Positions 33,300 through 44,756 of a stretch of 64,000 nt of DNA are shown here, piece after piece. Below the pieces are notes generated by a model, which saw only the letters and a list, made by a program, of their open reading frames with translations, was not told the DNA's origin and made no database searches. The stretch spans positions 1 to 64,000 of the forward strand of contig CACEGO010000003.1 in assembly GCA_902559075.1 (NCBI GenBank), given 5' to 3'. Each line of letters starts with the position of its first letter. Position 1 is the stretch's first letter. Source of the stretch: an uncultured Pelagibacteraceae bacterium. GTDB taxonomy: Bacteria; Pseudomonadota; Alphaproteobacteria; Pelagibacterales; Pelagibacteraceae. The position numbers and the translations under genes are program-made.

Positions 33300-34127
33300 T
33301 TATTTCCATTTTGCAATCGGAGGTAATGACATTAAAATTCCTTCAATATTACCACCAGTTTGTAGCCCGAATTTTGTTCCTCTATCATAGAGCAAATTAA
33401 ATTCTGCGTATCGACCCCTTTTAATATACTGAAACTCTTTATCTTTTAAAGTCCATTTTCTTTTTATTTTTTTTTTAATTATTTCATTAAATAGCATTTG
33501 AAATGTAACACCAACATCTCTGACAAATTTAAAGTCATTTTCAAAATTATCATTTTTATAATCAAAAAATATTCCACCTATACCTCTTGCCTCTTTTCGA
33601 TGAGGTAAATAAAAGTATTCATCACACCACTTTTTATATTTTTTATAATAATTCTTATTATGTCTATCGCACATTGATTTTAATATTTTATGAAAGCTTT
33701 TCTTCTCTGTTTCATCTTTTATTGCTGGGGTTACATCCATTCCTCCACCAAACCAATTCTTTTTTGTACAAATAAATCTGGTATTAAAATGCATTGCAGG
33801 AATATGGGGATTTTGCATGTGCATGACTATTGATATTCCTGATGCCCAAAATCTAGGATCTTTACTTGCGCCTGGTATATTCTTTTGAAATTGCTTAGGA
33901 AATTTTCCATAAACTTTTGAAAAATTTACTCCTACTTTTTCAAAAATTTTTCCATTTTTAAGAATTCTATATTCACCACCACCCTCATCTTTTTTATTGC
34001 TTCTTTTCCAAGAAGTTGATTCAAAATTTACTTTATTTTTTTCAATTTTTAAAATGTCGCCGCATATTGCATCCTGTAATAGCATAAACCAATTACTTGC
34101 TAAGTCTTTTTTGATTGAGATATCCAT
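33300..34127 (-). CDS. hemF: Oxygen-dependent coproporphyrinogen III oxidase
   Basis: [51 protein letters not shown]. Confidence 0.96.
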   Translation of the reverse strand: MDISIKKDLASNWFMLLQDAICGDILKIEKNKVNFESTSWKRSNKKDEGGGEYRILKNGKIFEKVGVNFSKVYGKFPKQFQKNIPGASKDPRFWASGISIVMHMQNPHIPAMHFNTRFICTKKNWFGGGMDVTPAIKDETEKKSFHKILKSMCDRHNKNYYKKYKKWCDEYFYLPHRKEARGIGGIFFDYKNDNFENDFKFVRDVGVTFQMLFNEIIKKKIKRKWTLKDKEFQYIKRGRYAEFNLLYDRGTKFGLQTGGNIEGILMSLPPIAKWK

Positions 34128-34128
34128 T

Positions 34129-34602
34129 TTATATTAATTCTATTTGACGTAAACTTTCTGCCAAAACAATGGCAACAGATGATGCAATATTAAGAGATCT
34201 TACCTTGTTACTCATTGGTATTTTTAGTCGATTTTTTATTAATTTATGAATCTTTTCGGGCACACCAGCACTTTCTCTTCCAAATAATATTGTATCATCA
34301 GGTTTAAATTTAAATTTAGTATAATTTGTTGAACCTTTAGTTGTCATCAATACAATTCTTTGTTTCTTTTTTGACTCAAAAAATTTTTTTGAACTTTGAT
34401 AAAACTCAATTTGACTGTAGTCCATATAGTCCATAACGACCCTTTTAAAGCGTTTATCTGATAATAGAAAGCCACATGGTTCAATTATTTCTAATTTAGC
34501 GCCCAAACAAGCACATGTTCTTATGATTGCTGCTGTATTTTGAGGTATATCTGGCTCGTACAAAGCAATTTTGGGTCTTAAAATTGTTGAATTATGTGTC
34601 AT
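34129..34602 (-). CDS. trmL: tRNA (cytidine(34)-2'-O)-methyltransferase
   Basis: YEPDIPQNTAAIIRTCACLGAKLEIIEPCGF, LFGRESAGVPE, RSLNIASSVAIVL. Confidence 0.95.
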   Translation of the reverse strand: MTHNSTILRPKIALYEPDIPQNTAAIIRTCACLGAKLEIIEPCGFLLSDKRFKRVVMDYMDYSQIEFYQSSKKFFESKKKQRIVLMTTKGSTNYTKFKFKPDDTILFGRESAGVPEKIHKLIKNRLKIPMSNKVRSLNIASSVAIVLAESLRQIELI

Positions 34603-34694
34603 TCTTTCAGTAGTAAAATAATTATTTTATATTATATGAATTCGTATATTAACTATTTTAAATCAAAAAGAGATAATAATAAAAGCTACTACAA

Positions 34695-35204
34695 GTGTCT
34701 GAAAAAAAAACAAAAAGAAGAGATTTTCTATTCACAGCTACTACAGCTGTAGGTGCTGTCGGAGCTGCAGCAGCGGTATGGCCAATGGTAGATCAAATGA
34801 ATCCAGATGCTTCTGTTAAAGCATTAGCCAGCACAGAAGTTGATGTAAGTTCATTAAAACCTGGAAACACAATCACAGTGTTGTGGAGAGGTAAACCAGT
34901 TTTCATTAGAAGAAGGACTAAAGAAGAAATTGAAGAAGCAAGATCAGTGAAAATGGAGGATTTAATTCATCCAGAAAAAGATGAAGATAGAGCAAAAAAC
35001 CCCGAATGGCTTGTAATGTTAGGAGTTTGTACTCATTTAGGATGCGTACCCTTAAATGATAAAGGTGATTACAAAGGATGGTTTTGTCCATGTCATGGAT
35101 CTCACTACGATACTTCTGGAAGAATTAGAAAAGGTCCAGCCCCATTGAATATGGAAGTGCCTAAATATGAATTCGTTAATGCTAATACAATTAAGATTGG
35201 GTAA
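34695..35204 (+). CDS. petA: Ubiquinol-cytochrome c reductase Rieske iron-sulfur subunit
   Basis: GTG start; Tat-like [15 protein letters not shown] and [20 protein letters not shown]. Confidence 0.97.
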   Translation: MSEKKTKRRDFLFTATTAVGAVGAAAAVWPMVDQMNPDASVKALASTEVDVSSLKPGNTITVLWRGKPVFIRRRTKEEIEEARSVKMEDLIHPEKDEDRAKNPEWLVMLGVCTHLGCVPLNDKGDYKGWFCPCHGSHYDTSGRIRKGPAPLNMEVPKYEFVNANTIKIG

Positions 35205-35215
35205 ATTAAATTTTA

Positions 35216-36478
35216 ATGAGTGATCACGATTACAGACCAAAATCAAAAGTAGGACAATGGTTCAATGATCGTTTGCCACTATTAACTCTTGCAAATCATT
35301 TAACAGATTACCCGACTCCTAAAAATTTAAATTACTGGTGGACATTTGGTGGAATTTTAACTTTTTGTTTAATAACTCAAATTATTACAGGTTTAACACT
35401 TGCAATGCATTATATTGCTCATGCTGATATGGCGTTTGAAAGTGTTGAGCATATTATGCGTGATGTTAATTATGGTTGGTTAATTAGATATATTCACGCA
35501 AACGGTGCATCAATGTTCTTCTTAGCGGTATATATTCATATCTTTAGATCATTGTTTTATGGTTCTTATAAGTCACCTAGAGAAATAATTTGGATAATTG
35601 GAATTATTATTTACTTACTTATGATGGCAGCTGCTTTCATGGGTTATGTTTTGCCTTGGGGGCAAATGAGTTTCTGGGGAGCAACAGTAATAACAAATTT
35701 ATTTAGTGCTATACCTTTAGTTGGAGAGGGAATTGTGACTTGGTTGTGGGGCGGATACTCAGTTGATAATCCCACTTTAACCAGATTTTTTACTTTGCAT
35801 TATTTAATACCATTTCTAATTTTAGGGTTAGTGATATTACATATATGGGCATTGCATGTACCTGGAAATAATAATCCAGTGGGTATAGATATTAAAAAAC
35901 CATCAAAAGACACTGTTCCATTCCATCCTTATATTGTTATTAAAGATGGTTTTGCTTTATTAATGTTTATGATTGTGTTTGCTTTCTTTGTATTTTATGC
36001 CCCAAATATTTTAGGACATGCAGATAATTATATCGAGGCGAACCCGATGGTAACACCTGCTCATATCGTGCCTGAATGGTATCTATTACCGTTTTATGCA
36101 ATTCTAAGATCTGTTCCGGATAAATTGCTAGGTGTTGTAGCAATGTTATCTGCAATATTAATTTTAGCTGTATTGCCTTGGTTAGATACATCAAAAATAA
36201 GATCTGCAGTTTTCAGACCGCTGTATAAACAATTTTACTGGATACTAGTTGCTGATGTTCTAATACTTGGCTACATGGGAGCAATGCCAGCAGAAGGACT
36301 TTACTTATTAATTGCAAGAGTGGCCACAGCATATTACTTCTTACATTTTTTAGTTATTCTTCCTGTTTTAGGATTTAAAGAAAAAACTTTGCCTATACCT
36401 TTAAGTATTACAGAACCTGTTCTTGGTGGCTCACCTAATTTGGCTGCTGCCAGAAGTAAAGAAAGTAAAATAGAGTAA
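35216..36478 (+). CDS. petB: Cytochrome b, bc1 complex
   Basis: [43 protein letters not shown]. Confidence 0.98.
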   Translation: MSDHDYRPKSKVGQWFNDRLPLLTLANHLTDYPTPKNLNYWWTFGGILTFCLITQIITGLTLAMHYIAHADMAFESVEHIMRDVNYGWLIRYIHANGASMFFLAVYIHIFRSLFYGSYKSPREIIWIIGIIIYLLMMAAAFMGYVLPWGQMSFWGATVITNLFSAIPLVGEGIVTWLWGGYSVDNPTLTRFFTLHYLIPFLILGLVILHIWALHVPGNNNPVGIDIKKPSKDTVPFHPYIVIKDGFALLMFMIVFAFFVFYAPNILGHADNYIEANPMVTPAHIVPEWYLLPFYAILRSVPDKLLGVVAMLSAILILAVLPWLDTSKIRSAVFRPLYKQFYWILVADVLILGYMGAMPAEGLYLLIARVATAYYFLHFLVILPVLGFKEKTLPIPLSITEPVLGGSPNLAAARSKESKIE

Positions 36479-36479
36479 G

Positions 36480-37259
36480 GTGAAAAATTTATATAAATTA
36501 TTTTCTATAATAACTATAATTATTGTCTCAAATTCATATTCTTTTGCTGCAGAAAAAGTAGAATATCTAAAAACTGACTGGAGTTTTAAGGGTTTGTTTG
36601 GAAAATTTGATAGAGCTTCTCTTCAAAGAGGGTATCAAGTATATACTGAAGTATGTGCTTCATGTCATTCGATGAAGTACTTAAGTTATAGAAATTTAGC
36701 AGAAAAAGGTGGACCAGAGTTTTCTGAGGTTCAAGCCAAAGCTATTGCAGCTTCGTTTGACGTAACTGATGGGCCAAATTCTGACGGTGAAATGTTCACA
36801 AGACCAGGTAAATTATCTGATAAATTTGTAATGCCATATGAAAATGTAAAAGCAGCTCAAGCAGCAAATGGAGGTGCATATCCACCTGACATGTCTGTTT
36901 TGGTGAAAGCAAGAGGTGGTGGTGTTGATTATATCTACTCCTTATTACAAGGGTATGAGGAGGCTCCTAGTAATGTGTCTTTAGATGACGGAGTTTATTA
37001 CAACAAATATATGTATGGTAATAAAATTAGAATGGCCGCTCCATTATCAGAAGGGTTGGTAGAGTATGGTGATGGTACTAGTGCTACAGTTGAGCAGATG
37101 TCTAAAGATATAACGACTTTTTTAATGTGGTCTGCTGAACCTCATTTAGAAGCTCGACACCAGATGGGCTTTAAAGCAATTGTGTATTTAATAATTCTTA
37201 CTACTTTAGTGTATTTTAGTATGAAAAAAATCTGGTCACGTGTTAAATCTGAAGTTTAA
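36480..37259 (+). CDS. petC: Cytochrome c1
   Basis: CASCHSMKYLSYRNL heme motif, C-terminal TM; GTG start. Confidence 0.96.
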   Translation: MKNLYKLFSIITIIIVSNSYSFAAEKVEYLKTDWSFKGLFGKFDRASLQRGYQVYTEVCASCHSMKYLSYRNLAEKGGPEFSEVQAKAIAASFDVTDGPNSDGEMFTRPGKLSDKFVMPYENVKAAQAANGGAYPPDMSVLVKARGGGVDYIYSLLQGYEEAPSNVSLDDGVYYNKYMYGNKIRMAAPLSEGLVEYGDGTSATVEQMSKDITTFLMWSAEPHLEARHQMGFKAIVYLIILTTLVYFSMKKIWSRVKSEV

Positions 37260-38309
37260 AACATCTCCATCTTTCACGACATAGTCTTTACCTTCTAATC
37301 TCATTTTTCCATTTGTTTTAGAATTTACCCATCCACCATTAGCAATGAAATCTTCATAAGATATAGTTTCAGCTCTAATAAAACCTTTTTCAAAATCTGT
37401 ATGAATTTCCCCTGCAGCTTTAGGAGCCGTACAATTTTTTTGAATAGTCCAGGCTCTCGTTTCTTCTGGTCCAGAAGTAAAATATGTATCTAGTTCTAAT
37501 AAATTATAACCTTTTTGAATTAACATTGCTAATCCAGTATGTTTTAAACCAATCATATCCATATAATTTTTTTTTTCTTCAACAGCTAATTCATTAATTT
37601 GATTTTCTATATCTGCAGAAATAATTAATGTGTTTTCTTCACTAAATTTTTCTATAAATTTTTTTGTGTACTCGTTACCATTTTTTACACTTTGCTCATC
37701 AACATTACATACAAATATTTTTGGTTTAATTGAAAGTAACCCACTTTGATTAAGTTGTTTTTTTTCAAACTGAGATTTTAAAATAGAAATATCTTTGCTG
37801 TTATTTATACAATCTAAAGCAAACTCTAAAATTTTTAGCTGTTTCTCATCAACATTTTTTTTATTATTCTTTTCTAATCTTTTTTGAATTGACTCTAAGT
37901 CTGCAAGCATCATTTCAGTTTCTATTATTTCAAGATCTCTTACTGGATCTACATTTGGATTAACATTCTGAATATCATCAGAGTCAAAACACCTAATCAT
38001 ATGAATAACAGCGTCGACTTCTCTAATATGCGAGAGAAATTTGTTACCCAATCCTTCACCTTTAGAGGCACCTTTAACTAACCCAGCAATATCTACAAAA
38101 GAAATTGTTGTGTTGATTATTTTTTTTGAATTTGAGATTTTTGATAATTTATCTAATCTTTCATCAGGAACAGGAACAACCCCAACATTTGGATCAATTG
38201 TACAAAAAGGGAAATTCGCTGCTTGCGCCTTACTTGAATTAGTCAAAGCGTTGAATAGAGTAGATTTACCAACATTTGGCAAACCAACAATTCCACATTT
38301 AAAACTCAT
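37236..38309 (-). CDS. ychF: Redox-regulated ATPase/GTPase YchF
   Basis: CGIVGLPNVGKSTLFNALT, PFCTIDPNVGVVPVPDERL, FTSGPEETRAWTI. Confidence 0.97.
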   Translation of the reverse strand: MSFKCGIVGLPNVGKSTLFNALTNSSKAQAANFPFCTIDPNVGVVPVPDERLDKLSKISNSKKIINTTISFVDIAGLVKGASKGEGLGNKFLSHIREVDAVIHMIRCFDSDDIQNVNPNVDPVRDLEIIETEMMLADLESIQKRLEKNNKKNVDEKQLKILEFALDCINNSKDISILKSQFEKKQLNQSGLLSIKPKIFVCNVDEQSVKNGNEYTKKFIEKFSEENTLIISADIENQINELAVEEKKNYMDMIGLKHTGLAMLIQKGYNLLELDTYFTSGPEETRAWTIQKNCTAPKAAGEIHTDFEKGFIRAETISYEDFIANGGWVNSKTNGKMRLEGKDYVVKDGDVLNFRFNT

Positions 38310-38869
38310 TATTTGTTATTTACGGTACTTGAAAATAAATCTAGTTTTTTATCTAATAGAATAGAAATAGACTCAGAAACATTATTAGTAATTTTTTCTA
38401 ACTCAATGATCTCGTCTTCATTAAAATTTTGAAGAACAAAATCACTAACTTCCATATTATCTTTAGGTTTACCAATTCCTATTCTCACTCTTGAGTAGTC
38501 TTGACCTATAAATTTGTCGATTGAGGCAATTCCATTATGACCTGCGCTTGATCCCCCAAATTTTGCTTTAATTTTTCCGAATTCAATATCTAAGTCGTCA
38601 TGAAAAACAATTATATCATTAGTATTTATTTTGAAATATTCAATTAATTCTCTAATACAAATTCCAGAATTATTCATAAATGTGAGAGGTTTTATTGCAT
38701 AAACTTTATGATTTGCAACATTACCAGTTGTAAGAAGCCCTTTAAATTTTGGTTTTTGTTTTGAAAGTCCAAATTTTTTATTTATTATATCTATAATTTT
38801 GAAACCAATATTGTGCCTATTGTTTTCACTGTCTGGGGTTGGATTACCTAATCCTACAAGTAGAATCAT
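38309..38869 (-). CDS. pth: Peptidyl-tRNA hydrolase
   Basis: LLVGLGNPTPDSENNRHNIGF, KPLTFMNNSG, GSSAGHNGIASI. Confidence 0.96.
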   Translation of the reverse strand: MILLVGLGNPTPDSENNRHNIGFKIIDIINKKFGLSKQKPKFKGLLTTGNVANHKVYAIKPLTFMNNSGICIRELIEYFKINTNDIIVFHDDLDIEFGKIKAKFGGSSAGHNGIASIDKFIGQDYSRVRIGIGKPKDNMEVSDFVLQNFNEDEIIELEKITNNVSESISILLDKKLDLFSSTVNNK

Positions 38870-38910
38870 AAAATATTAATTTTGGAGGATAAAATTCAAT
38901 TTTAATTAAC

Positions 38911-39621
38911 TTATTTTTTTTCTTCGGAAGGTTTTTTATCTTCACCTTCTTTTTTGTCGCCATCTGCCGCCGGTTTGTCTCCACCTTCAGCTGCCGCCGC
39001 TTCTGCTCCTTCAGCACCCTCTCCCTCGGCCGACTCAGCTTCTGCAGGTTTTTCAGGTTCTTTCATAACAGTTGGAGCTGCTAGAGTTGCAATTACGAAA
39101 TCTCTTCCTTGAATTGTAGGAGTAACTTCACTATCAAGATTAATAGAAGAAATCTTAAAACTCTCTCCAATATCAACGCCATCAAGATCTATCACAAGAT
39201 TTTCAGGAATTTTTTCACTTGGACATTTTAATTCAACTTTTCTCCTTACAATATTTAATACCCCACCTTTTTTTAAACCTGGGGATTTTTCATGATTAAT
39301 GAAATTAACTGGTACCTCAATTCTAACTTTTAAACCAGGCACAATCCTTAAAAAATCCACATGCATCGGTTCATCTGAAATAATGTCATACTTAATTTCT
39401 CTCGGGAGTACATTTTGAGTTTTTCCATCAACATTTATAGTTATTATTGTGGATAAAAAATTTTCATCCAAAAATGATTTAAGCAATTTTTTTGAAATTG
39501 AAACAGTTTCGTTCTGTGCCCCACCACCATAAATTATAGCTGGGACATTGCCACTTGTTCTTAAAAGGTTTATTTCACCTTTGGTTTTTGTATTTCTCGT
39601 GTTGGCTTCAATTGTATTCAT
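38911..39621 (-). CDS. rplY: 50S ribosomal protein L25/general stress protein Ctc, with acidic low-complexity tail
   Basis: GNVPAIIYGGGAQNETVSI, MHVDFLRI, C-terminal AESAEGEGAEGAEAAAAEGG... tail. Confidence 0.93.
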   Translation of the reverse strand: MNTIEANTRNTKTKGEINLLRTSGNVPAIIYGGGAQNETVSISKKLLKSFLDENFLSTIITINVDGKTQNVLPREIKYDIISDEPMHVDFLRIVPGLKVRIEVPVNFINHEKSPGLKKGGVLNIVRRKVELKCPSEKIPENLVIDLDGVDIGESFKISSINLDSEVTPTIQGRDFVIATLAAPTVMKEPEKPAEAESAEGEGAEGAEAAAAEGGDKPAADGDKKEGEDKKPSEEKK

Positions 39622-39667
39622 AAAAAAAGGGATTTTTTATCGCAAGATCTGTAATAACTCAAGGTAA

Positions 39668-40600
39668 TTATTTAAATAAATCTGAAACAGAAGTTGAATT
39701 AGAAATTCGTTTAATTGCTTCCCCCATTAGGCTCGAAATTGACAGAACCTCAATGTTTTTGGCACCTTTAACTCTATTAATGTTATCAATAGTATCAGTA
39801 ATTACTAAATTTTTAATTACAGAATTTTTAATTTTTTCTACTGCCTCTCCACTCAATACTCCATGAGTAATATAAACATAAACTTCTTTTGCACCTCTAT
39901 CTTTAAGAGCTTTTGCTGCGTTTACAATTGTTCCTCCTGAATCGATTATATCATCAACAATAATGCAAGTTTTTCCTTTAACGTCTCCAATAATGTTCAT
40001 TACTTGAGATTGACCTGGTTTTGGTCTTCTTTTGTCTACAATAGCCAATCCAACATTTAAAATTTTTCCAAGTGCTCTAGCTCGCTCAGTACCACCGACG
40101 TCTGGAGCTACACAAATTAAGTTTTTGCTTTTTAATTTTTTTTTGGCATGTCTTGCAAAAATAGGTGTTGCGAACAAGTTGTCTACTGGTATATCAAAAA
40201 ATCCTTGAATTTGACCAGCATGCAAATCAACAGTGACAACTCTATCTGCTCCTGCTTTAGTGATTAGATTTGAAACAAGCTTAGCTGATATGGACGTTCT
40301 AGGTGCAACTTTTCTATCCTGTCTTGCATAACCAAAATAAGGGATAACCGCAGTAATATTTTTTGCAGATGACCTCTTAAGTGCATCAATACATAATAGT
40401 AGTTCCATTAAGTTATCGTTTGCTGGAGATGAAATAGATTGAATTAAAAAAATACTATTACCTCTAATATTTTCGTTAATTTCAACATAGATTTCCCCAT
40501 CAGAAAAATTTCTAATGCTAGAGTTAACTAATTTAGATTTTAGATATTTGGCAATATTCTTGCTGAGAGGTTTGTTGCTATTTCCGGATAATAATTTCAT
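39668..40600 (-). CDS. prs: Ribose-phosphate pyrophosphokinase
   Basis: [44 protein letters not shown]. Confidence 0.97.
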   Translation of the reverse strand: MKLLSGNSNKPLSKNIAKYLKSKLVNSSIRNFSDGEIYVEINENIRGNSIFLIQSISSPANDNLMELLLCIDALKRSSAKNITAVIPYFGYARQDRKVAPRTSISAKLVSNLITKAGADRVVTVDLHAGQIQGFFDIPVDNLFATPIFARHAKKKLKSKNLICVAPDVGGTERARALGKILNVGLAIVDKRRPKPGQSQVMNIIGDVKGKTCIIVDDIIDSGGTIVNAAKALKDRGAKEVYVYITHGVLSGEAVEKIKNSVIKNLVITDTIDNINRVKGAKNIEVLSISSLMGEAIKRISNSTSVSDLFK

Positions 40601-40610
40601 TAAAAAAAAC

Positions 40611-41369
40611 CTAATTAAGCATAATTATTGAAATATTTCTACCATAATCATCATGATTTAGGGTTAATGCTCTCCTCGCACTGAAAAAATTATTGTTAAT
40701 ATCAAAAGTATCAATATCGATTGACTCAATTTTTTTTACTTTATTCTTTATAAGACAAGATTTTACATAATTAGGTAAATCAAAATAAAGCTTTTTATAC
40801 TTTATTTTAAAAAATTTATTATTTTTTTTACTTTTTTTAATAAATTTTTTTTTAAAATCTTCTTTTACTTCATAATTTTTAATGGAGATAGCTGGACCTA
40901 TAGCTGCAGTAATATTTCTAGGATTAGATCCTTTTCGGACCATAAATTTGATTACTCTGCTAATTATATTTTTATATGCACCCTTCCAGCCCGCATGAAT
41001 TGCAGCAACTAAATTTTTTCTTTCATCACATATTAAAATGGGTACACAGTCAGCTGTTAGAATACCAATAGGCAAATTTTTTTGATTTGTAATTACTGCG
41101 TCTACTTTTGGTTTTAATTTAAATTCACTTTTTTCATTAATATAAACAAACTTATTACTATGTATTTGATTAAGTAAAAAAATATTTTTAGCAGTACTTT
41201 TTATTTTTTTTTTAACTATCTGTAAATTTTTTTTAATATTTGATGGATTATCTTTAGAACCAGGACCACAGTTTAAACTTTTATAAATTTTTTTTGATTT
41301 ACCACCAGTTTTATTAAAAAAACCATGTTTAATAGTTTTTATTTTCGAGAGTTTTTTTGATTTTATCAA
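40611..41369 (-). CDS. pgeF: Polyphenol oxidase/laccase-domain family protein (YfiH/PgeF)
   Basis: [32 protein letters not shown]. Confidence 0.92.
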   Translation of the reverse strand: MIKSKKLSKIKTIKHGFFNKTGGKSKKIYKSLNCGPGSKDNPSNIKKNLQIVKKKIKSTAKNIFLLNQIHSNKFVYINEKSEFKLKPKVDAVITNQKNLPIGILTADCVPILICDERKNLVAAIHAGWKGAYKNIISRVIKFMVRKGSNPRNITAAIGPAISIKNYEVKEDFKKKFIKKSKKNNKFFKIKYKKLYFDLPNYVKSCLIKNKVKKIESIDIDTFDINNNFFSARRALTLNHDDYGRNISIIMLN

Positions 41370-42418
41370 TTTTGAAAACCTGTTCTAAAATTATTTTTCT
41401 TATTTTTAACAAGCATGACTTTGAACAATTCCCCCATTTGCTTTTTATCTATTAAACGTCTAACCCGATAAAACAAATCTGCTTTTTTAGAAAATGCTAT
41501 ATTTTTGCTGATTATTTCTGCTCTTTGAAGAATACCCATACTTGTTAAAAATTTTTTTTGATTTGTAAAAATTGAACTAATTTCTTTAAATTGTTTCATA
41601 AATTTCTCAAAAGAGTGAAAGTTTATATTGTAAGTAATATCTGAGTCTCCAATATTTTCTAAAATATTAGAATATTTGTGATTATTTACTGCCTGAAGTG
41701 TTTCGTGCATTTTGCTGTCTGCATAGCCATAATCAATAACCAACATTCCTCCGTCATTTTTTTGTATTAAATCACAAATTATTTTTAAATATTTAAATGT
41801 ATCTGGTGAATATTCTATAACGTTCTGATTTTTTGATATTTCAAAATTAAGATGTTTTTCAATTTTTTCTATATCAATTTTTTCTTCTTTAAATTCAGCT
41901 TTTTTTGGATCATTGAAGTTCACAAATCTTTCAAACCAAACATCTTTTTTTTTAAAAAATTGTTTGATTGGTATAGCATCGAAGAATTCATTAGCTAAAA
42001 AAATTGTAGGGTTTGAATTTATTTTTTCAATGTCTTTTAACCATGAAAATTTTTTAGAATTTAAATTTTTTTTTTGTTCATTTATTAAATAATTACTTTT
42101 TTCATGAATTACAAAACTGCAGGAATTGTAACACTCAGGAAAATTTATTAATGTCTCATCTATTACTTTCATCATTTCGCCATTTCCAGCTCCTAGTTCT
42201 AGCAAATTAAATTTTTTTGGAGAGCCTATACTTTTCCAGAAGGTAATTGTCCAAATGGCAATTATTTCTGAAAATAATCTTGTGACATTAGGAGCGGTAA
42301 TAAAGTCTCCATCTTTACCAAAAGGACTTTTTTTCATATAATAACCATTATCCTTATCGTAAAGAGCTAAATTTATAAATTGATCTAATGGTAAATTATT
42401 TGTCTTAGCGAGTTTCAT
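41366..42418 (-). CDS. SAM-dependent methyltransferase, NDUFAF7/MidA family
   Basis: DGDFITAPNVTRLFSEIIAIW, LLELGAGNGEMM, LANEFFDAIPIKQF. Confidence 0.92.
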   Translation of the reverse strand: MKLAKTNNLPLDQFINLALYDKDNGYYMKKSPFGKDGDFITAPNVTRLFSEIIAIWTITFWKSIGSPKKFNLLELGAGNGEMMKVIDETLINFPECYNSCSFVIHEKSNYLINEQKKNLNSKKFSWLKDIEKINSNPTIFLANEFFDAIPIKQFFKKKDVWFERFVNFNDPKKAEFKEEKIDIEKIEKHLNFEISKNQNVIEYSPDTFKYLKIICDLIQKNDGGMLVIDYGYADSKMHETLQAVNNHKYSNILENIGDSDITYNINFHSFEKFMKQFKEISSIFTNQKKFLTSMGILQRAEIISKNIAFSKKADLFYRVRRLIDKKQMGELFKVMLVKNKKNNFRTGFQN

Positions 42419-43175
42419 ATTTTAAATAACTTAAGATTACTCCTGATAGTATAAATATTAAACTTACTACTTGCCCCATCGTTAAGTTTAAAAATATATA
42501 ACCCAGTTGTTCATCTGGTACTCTATAAAATTCAATAATAAATCTGAAGATTGAGTAAATTATTAAAAATAATCCTGAAATTAAACCAGTTTTGTTTGAA
42601 AATTTATTTCTAAAATAAATTAATAATAAAAATAGAAATAAACCTTCTAATAGTGCTTCGTATAATTGCGAAGGATGTCTAGGAAGATTATCTACCTGAA
42701 TAAATGTTACTGCCCATGGTACGTTAGTTATAGTTCCATATAACTCTGAATTTATAAAGTTTGCAATTCGTCCAAAAAATAATCCAACTGGAGCGACTAA
42801 AGCGACAATATCCATATATAAAAATGGGTTTTGATTATTTTTTTTAGCAAATAATATAGATGCAAAAATAACTCCAATTAAACCACCATGGAAGGACATT
42901 CCACCTTGCCAAATTTTAAATATATCTAATGGATTATCTGCATAAAAATTTAAATTATAAATTAAAATGTAACCAAGCCTGCCTCCTAAAATTATACCTA
43001 TGACCAAATAAGTTAAATAATCATCAAATTTATTTTGAACTTCAATGTTTTGGATAAATATTTTTTTAGCGAGTATCCAGCCAAATAAAATTCCAAATAT
43101 ATAAGCTAGAGAATACCACCTGACTTCTAAAGAAAATATTTCTAAGGCTACTGGGTCAAAATTATTAATGAACAT
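42405..43175 (-). CDS. lgt: Phosphatidylglycerol-prolipoprotein diacylglyceryl transferase
   Basis: GGRLGYILIYN, GGMSFHGGLIGVI, FGRIANFINSELYG, RHPSQLYEALLEG. Confidence 0.97.
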   Translation of the reverse strand: MFINNFDPVALEIFSLEVRWYSLAYIFGILFGWILAKKIFIQNIEVQNKFDDYLTYLVIGIILGGRLGYILIYNLNFYADNPLDIFKIWQGGMSFHGGLIGVIFASILFAKKNNQNPFLYMDIVALVAPVGLFFGRIANFINSELYGTITNVPWAVTFIQVDNLPRHPSQLYEALLEGLFLFLLLIYFRNKFSNKTGLISGLFLIIYSIFRFIIEFYRVPDEQLGYIFLNLTMGQVVSLIFILSGVILSYLKYETR

Positions 43176-43207
43176 TTTTAATAATACTTATAATGTATAT
43201 CTTAAAT

Positions 43208-43459
43208 ATGAAAAATTCTAAATTTATAATTGATAAGTTTGCTAAATTAATAGAGCAGGGACTAGTATCTTCGAAAGATTTAACAACAGAACTATTTAAT
43301 ATCTTAAAATCTAAAAGAGACGAGTTTGTTTTTAAAATGAAACTTACAAGTAAAGATGAGTTTGAAGTGCTTTCAAAACGTGTTGAGAATCTTGAAAATA
43401 AAATAAATAAATTAGAGAAAAAAAAAAATAAAAAAGTTAAACTGGCAAGAAAATCTTAA
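43208..43459 (+). CDS. ubiK: UbiK/BMFP-domain accessory factor
   Basis: Small protein with C-terminal coiled coil: LTSKDEFEVLSKRVENLENKINKLEKK. Confidence 0.8.
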   Translation: MKNSKFIIDKFAKLIEQGLVSSKDLTTELFNILKSKRDEFVFKMKLTSKDEFEVLSKRVENLENKINKLEKKKNKKVKLARKS

Positions 43460-44756
43460 CTTTTAAACCACCCATTTTTGACTTTTCTAACATAATATTT
43501 CCTCCATGAGATTTAATAATATCTGATGAAATAGATAAACCAAGACCAACGCTTGATTTTGAGTCTGCTCGTCCTTTATCTATTTTATAGAATGGTTTGA
43601 ATACATTTTCATGTTCATTCTTGGAGATACCAGGGCCGTCGTCATCTATAATGATAAATAAATTTGAATTTTTTTTATTTAAACTTACTTGAACTTTATT
43701 TGCATATTTTAAAGCGTTATCTATTAAATTATTCAAACATCTTTGAACCAAATTTTTTCTTCCATTAATATAAATTCTAGGTAATAGTTTGTAAGAAATA
43801 TTTTCATTATTATACTTTTGAATTACTTTCTCTATTAATTCAGATAAATTAAACATTTCATCTTTTTCTACATAGGATGAGCTTGTAAATTGAAGATATT
43901 CATTAAGCATTTTTTCCATTTCATTTATATCTTCAGTTAATTTTTGTGCAGTATCTTTTTCTTTTATAAATGCAGTTTGTAGTTTCATTCTTGTCAAAGG
44001 AGTTCTTAAGTCATGACTTATTCCTGATAACATTTCAGTTCTCTGATTAAGATGTCTCTCAATTCTTTTTCTCATTTTATCAAATTCATGTCCTGCCTGT
44101 CTTATTTCAAGAGCACCCGAAGGTCTAAATTCTTCAATGTTTTCACCTTTACCAAATCTTTCTGCTGCGCGAGCTAAATTCGTTATTGGTCTAGTCTGAT
44201 TTTTTAAAAATATAAGAGAAATTAATACCATTATAAAAGCTGGAACTGTTATCCAAAGAGCAAATATCCTTGCAGAAGAACTTGTTAATCTATCTTTCGG
44301 AATTAAAAATTTAAAATACCCCTTGTCATATTTAATTCTTAAATCAACAAGTTCTTTGTAATTAGTTGTATCAAACCAATATCCACCTGATACAAATTTA
44401 GATTTTAATTCTCGTCTTAAAGTTCTATCTATTGGACTAAACCATCTCTCATTTATTGCATTTTGTATATCTTCATTATTAACTAGCTCTATATTTAAAT
44501 CTAAAAATAAAGAAAAAAGATTGGTTATTTCTTCTTTATTAGAATTTTCACTTTGATAAGCCTCGATAAATGCACTGATTTCATTAATCAATGTTCTCGT
44601 CATACCTTTGTTGGTTTTAATCCACAAACTATCAAAAAATACAACGGTAATAAGTAATTGAAGTGTAATTACCGGTACTGCAACAATTAAAAGTGCTCTG
44701 TAAAATAATCTTTTTGGTAAAATTTTTTTTAGCTTTTTACTCAATCCAGAGAACAT
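43437..44756 (-). CDS. envZ: Sensor histidine kinase, EnvZ-like
   Basis: HAMP region, LSGISHDLRTPLTRMKLQ H-box, IIDDDGPGI and SSVGLGLSISSDIIKSHGG. Confidence 0.93.
   Translation of the reverse strand: MFSGLSKKLKKILPKRLFYRALLIVAVPVITLQLLITVVFFDSLWIKTNKGMTRTLINEISAFIEAYQSENSNKEEITNLFSLFLDLNIELVNNEDIQNAINERWFSPIDRTLRRELKSKFVSGGYWFDTTNYKELVDLRIKYDKGYFKFLIPKDRLTSSSARIFALWITVPAFIMVLISLIFLKNQTRPITNLARAAERFGKGENIEEFRPSGALEIRQAGHEFDKMRKRIERHLNQRTEMLSGISHDLRTPLTRMKLQTAFIKEKDTAQKLTEDINEMEKMLNEYLQFTSSSYVEKDEMFNLSELIEKVIQKYNNENISYKLLPRIYINGRKNLVQRCLNNLIDNALKYANKVQVSLNKKNSNLFIIIDDDGPGISKNEHENVFKPFYKIDKGRADSKSSVGLGLSISSDIIKSHGGNIMLEKSKMGGLKVKIFLPV

Noticed and set aside
37236-37259. 24-bp convergent overlap of petC and ychF
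   Set aside because: Ordinary 3' overlap in a compact genome; no evidence of special regulation.
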